NCBI GenBank assembly: GCA_002421645.1
Contig: DIST01000039.1
Span: 1-15,683 of the forward strand
Source of the DNA: Flavobacterium sp. UBA6203
Lineage (GTDB): Bacteria > Bacteroidota > Bacteroidia > Flavobacteriales > Flavobacteriaceae
Direction: 5' to 3'
Length of the DNA: 15,683 nucleotides
Shown: piece by piece, positions 14,174 through 15,683 of the stretch
How the letters are laid out: every line of letters begins with the position of its first letter
Numbering within the stretch: position 1 is the stretch's first letter
Position numbers and translations under genes: made by a program
The notes under the pieces: model-generated
What the model was told of the DNA's origin: nothing
Seen by the model: only the letters and a program-made list of their open reading frames with translations
The model's database searches: none

Positions 14174-15683
14174 TTATCTAATAATCATTACTTTTTTCAC
14201 TGTCGAATCTGTAGCGTCTTCAGAAGCCACAAAAATCATATAAACTCCTGATGCTACTTTGTGTTTTCCAAAGGCTTTAGTATCCCATTCTATAGTTCCT
14301 CCAGAAGAAGTGGTTTCATGTACCAAATTTCCTTCGATATCGGTAATTTTGATATTTGCTTTATCAGTTAGTCCACTAATTTTAACTGTTCCTGTGAAAT
14401 TAGGTCGAACGGGATTTGGATAAACAAAAACATCTCCTAAGCTATCACTTGGTTTGGTTGAAGTTCCTAAAAATGAAACCATTCCTTTATCGGTAGCAAA
14501 AAACACTTCTCCAGAAACACCATCAATTTCTATATCGTTGATATTATCACTTGGTAAAGGCGAATTGTTTTTGGTAAATCGATAAATGGTTTTTTGACCA
14601 TCAGAAGACACTAAGAAAACACCTCCGTCGGCAATGGAAACCCACTTTCTATTGGCACCATCTACAGCAATATCTAAAATGGTTTGCTGGTAAAACAATT
14701 CTTGCGCTAAATCGCCTTCCTGAATGATAATAGCATTGGTGGTCAACTCATCTGATGAAATAAATCGGTCTACAGAAACGGTTCTTAATCCTGCATAAGT
14801 TCCAATCCACAATTGATTTCTATTATCGACTGCAACACATCTAACATCATTATCAGGTAAGTTCCCATTTGTAGTACTGATTACAATAAATTTATTATTG
14901 TAATTTTCATTAAAGGCAATTAATCCATCATTAATAGATGGCACCCATTTGGTTCTGTTTTTATCAACAGCCATAGGACCATATCTCCCCGTAGAAACCG
15001 TAGGAGCAACATCCGCTAAATTATAAGATTGCCATTGCCCATTTGAACGTAATACCTTTATTGCCTTTTGAACAAATGCATTTGTTAACCAAAGATTTCC
15101 GTCTTTATCAAAAGCAGGACTATTGATCCTAATATCAACATAACTTGGACTACCTGGCACAACTAAAGATTCCAATCCATTTGGGCCTGTATTGGTGTTG
15201 TTAAAAAGTTCAATGTTATCGCCTTCAATTTTAAGCAATCCCGAAAAATAAGAAGTCGCATATACCAGATTTGGATTGTTCGGATGAATTATAATATCGC
15301 ATATAGACTTCACTTGAAACAAATCTTCGTAAGGAATTAATTCCCAACCATTGTCATTTGAAAATTTACTAATTCCAAATTCATCTAAATCGTATGGATT
15401 ATATTGACGCGTATAATCACCATAAACCGCCCATAGGTAATTAGGTGCTTTTTTTACTCTGAAAATATAATTTCGTACTGGACCATTGGGTGACATGGAC
15501 TGAAAAATCGTTGGATTAGCTAGTGAGGTTGAAAACAGACCATCTTTCTCTGTACCAATATAAACTATTCCACTCACCACTGTTGCTGCTTTAAAAATAG
15601 CATTGTAATCTGGAATTTGTGTAATATCAGCTAAAACAGTGTATGATTGATTTAAAATAAATACATGATTTTGTGTAGTTACA
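14174..15683 (-). CDS. porZ: T9SS-type propeller protein, PorZ-like, N-terminus beyond the window
   Basis: Partial cell-surface protein. The frame is open to the right edge, and 34 codons precede the GTG at 15580 (reading VTTQNHVFILNQ onward), so that GTG is not the real start. About 502 residues are visible. They hold repeated beta-propeller blades of the two-component-regulator type: GNLWLTNAFVQKA, NRTKWVPSINDGLIAF, NQLWIGTYAGLRTV, NRKWVSIADGGVFLV and GEVFFATDKGMVSF. The last ~85 residues form a T9SS type A C-terminal domain: VFVYPNPVRPNFTGTVKISG, DIEGNLVHETTSSGG, WDTKAFGKHKVASGVYMIFV, and a terminal KKVMIIR. PorZ, part of the T9SS attachment complex at the outer membrane, has two propellers plus an uncleaved domain of this kind, and to my knowledge its gene lies beside recO in flavobacteria. 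A different propeller-bearing T9SS cargo is the alternative. Confidence 0.7.
   Translation of the reverse strand, partial: VTTQNHVFILNQSYTVLADITQIPDYNAIFKAATVVSGIVYIGTEKDGLFSTSLANPTIFQSMSPNGPVRNYIFRVKKAPNYLWAVYGDYTRQYNPYDLDEFGISKFSNDNGWELIPYEDLFQVKSICDIIIHPNNPNLVYATSYFSGLLKIEGDNIELFNNTNTGPNGLESLVVPGSPSYVDIRINSPAFDKDGNLWLTNAFVQKAIKVLRSNGQWQSYNLADVAPTVSTGRYGPMAVDKNRTKWVPSINDGLIAFNENYNNKFIVISTTNGNLPDNDVRCVAVDNRNQLWIGTYAGLRTVSVDRFISSDELTTNAIIIQEGDLAQELFYQQTILDIAVDGANRKWVSIADGGVFLVSSDGQKTIYRFTKNNSPLPSDNINDIEIDGVSGEVFFATDKGMVSFLGTSTKPSDSLGDVFVYPNPVRPNFTGTVKISGLTDKANIKITDIEGNLVHETTSSGGTIEWDTKAFGKHKVASGVYMIFVASEDATDSTVKKVMIIR

Noticed and set aside
15578..15580. GTG as the true start of the PorZ-like gene
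   Set aside because: The frame is open for 34 further codons to the window edge with protein-like content, and there is no signal peptide after the GTG as a T9SS protein would need.
1..15683. Mobile elements, CRISPR arrays, tRNA or rRNA genes, defence systems
   Set aside because: I saw no transposase or integrase reading frame, no regularly spaced repeats with unique spacers, no cloverleaf-like GTTCGAATC context and no gene of a known defence family. The window is mainly housekeeping genes.

Overview
The window reads as chromosomal DNA of a member of the Flavobacteriia, most likely Flavobacterium or a close relative. The base composition is low in GC. Genes lack Shine-Dalgarno sequences, and several starts are preceded by the Bacteroidetes -7 element TAnnTTTG. 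One protein carries a type IX secretion (T9SS) C-terminal domain. Several proteins have Bacteroidetes-type forms: a long LspA, a cysteine-poor RecO and a TraR/DksA-like protein that has lost zinc ligands. No mobile element, CRISPR array, tRNA or rRNA is visible. This is mostly core genome.

Left block (1-4981, all minus strand). In transcription order it holds uvrC (nucleotide excision repair), a patatin-like phospholipase with a predicted outer-membrane barrel that overlaps the uvrC stop codon by one base, and, after a 172-bp gap, homogentisate 1,2-dioxygenase (tyrosine/phenylalanine catabolism), which runs off the left edge.

Divergent spacer (4982-5257). It separates uvrC from a rightward gene set and is packed with short direct repeats: a 12-bp exact repeat, a 14-bp imperfect repeat and an 8-bp repeat. 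It looks like decayed dispersed-repeat DNA. A spurious 37-codon extension of uvrC runs into it.

Rightward block (5258-8793, plus strand). It holds an AstE/AspA-family M14 zinc carboxypeptidase-fold hydrolase, a PLP-dependent group II decarboxylase-like enzyme, a secreted SIMPL-domain protein and 5-formyltetrahydrofolate cyclo-ligase. The last two are tightly linked. The cyclo-ligase carries a short, unusually GC-rich in-frame segment.

Right block (8790-15683, minus strand). In transcription order it holds a T9SS PorZ-like propeller protein (N-terminus beyond the window), recO, ileS, a TraR/DksA-like regulator and lspA. PorZ-like and recO are 4 bp apart. ileS, the DksA-like gene and lspA form a typical flavobacterial cluster, but a terminator and a new -7 element lie between the DksA-like gene and lspA. 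The isoleucyl-tRNA synthetase has GIHH where the class I HIGH motif is expected, which is the most noteworthy protein-level observation.

I found no convincing new multi-gene system. The points most worth following up are the GxHH IleRS, the GC-rich micro-insertion in the cyclo-ligase, the repeat-rich spacer, and the pairing of the orphan M14 hydrolase with the PLP decarboxylase.
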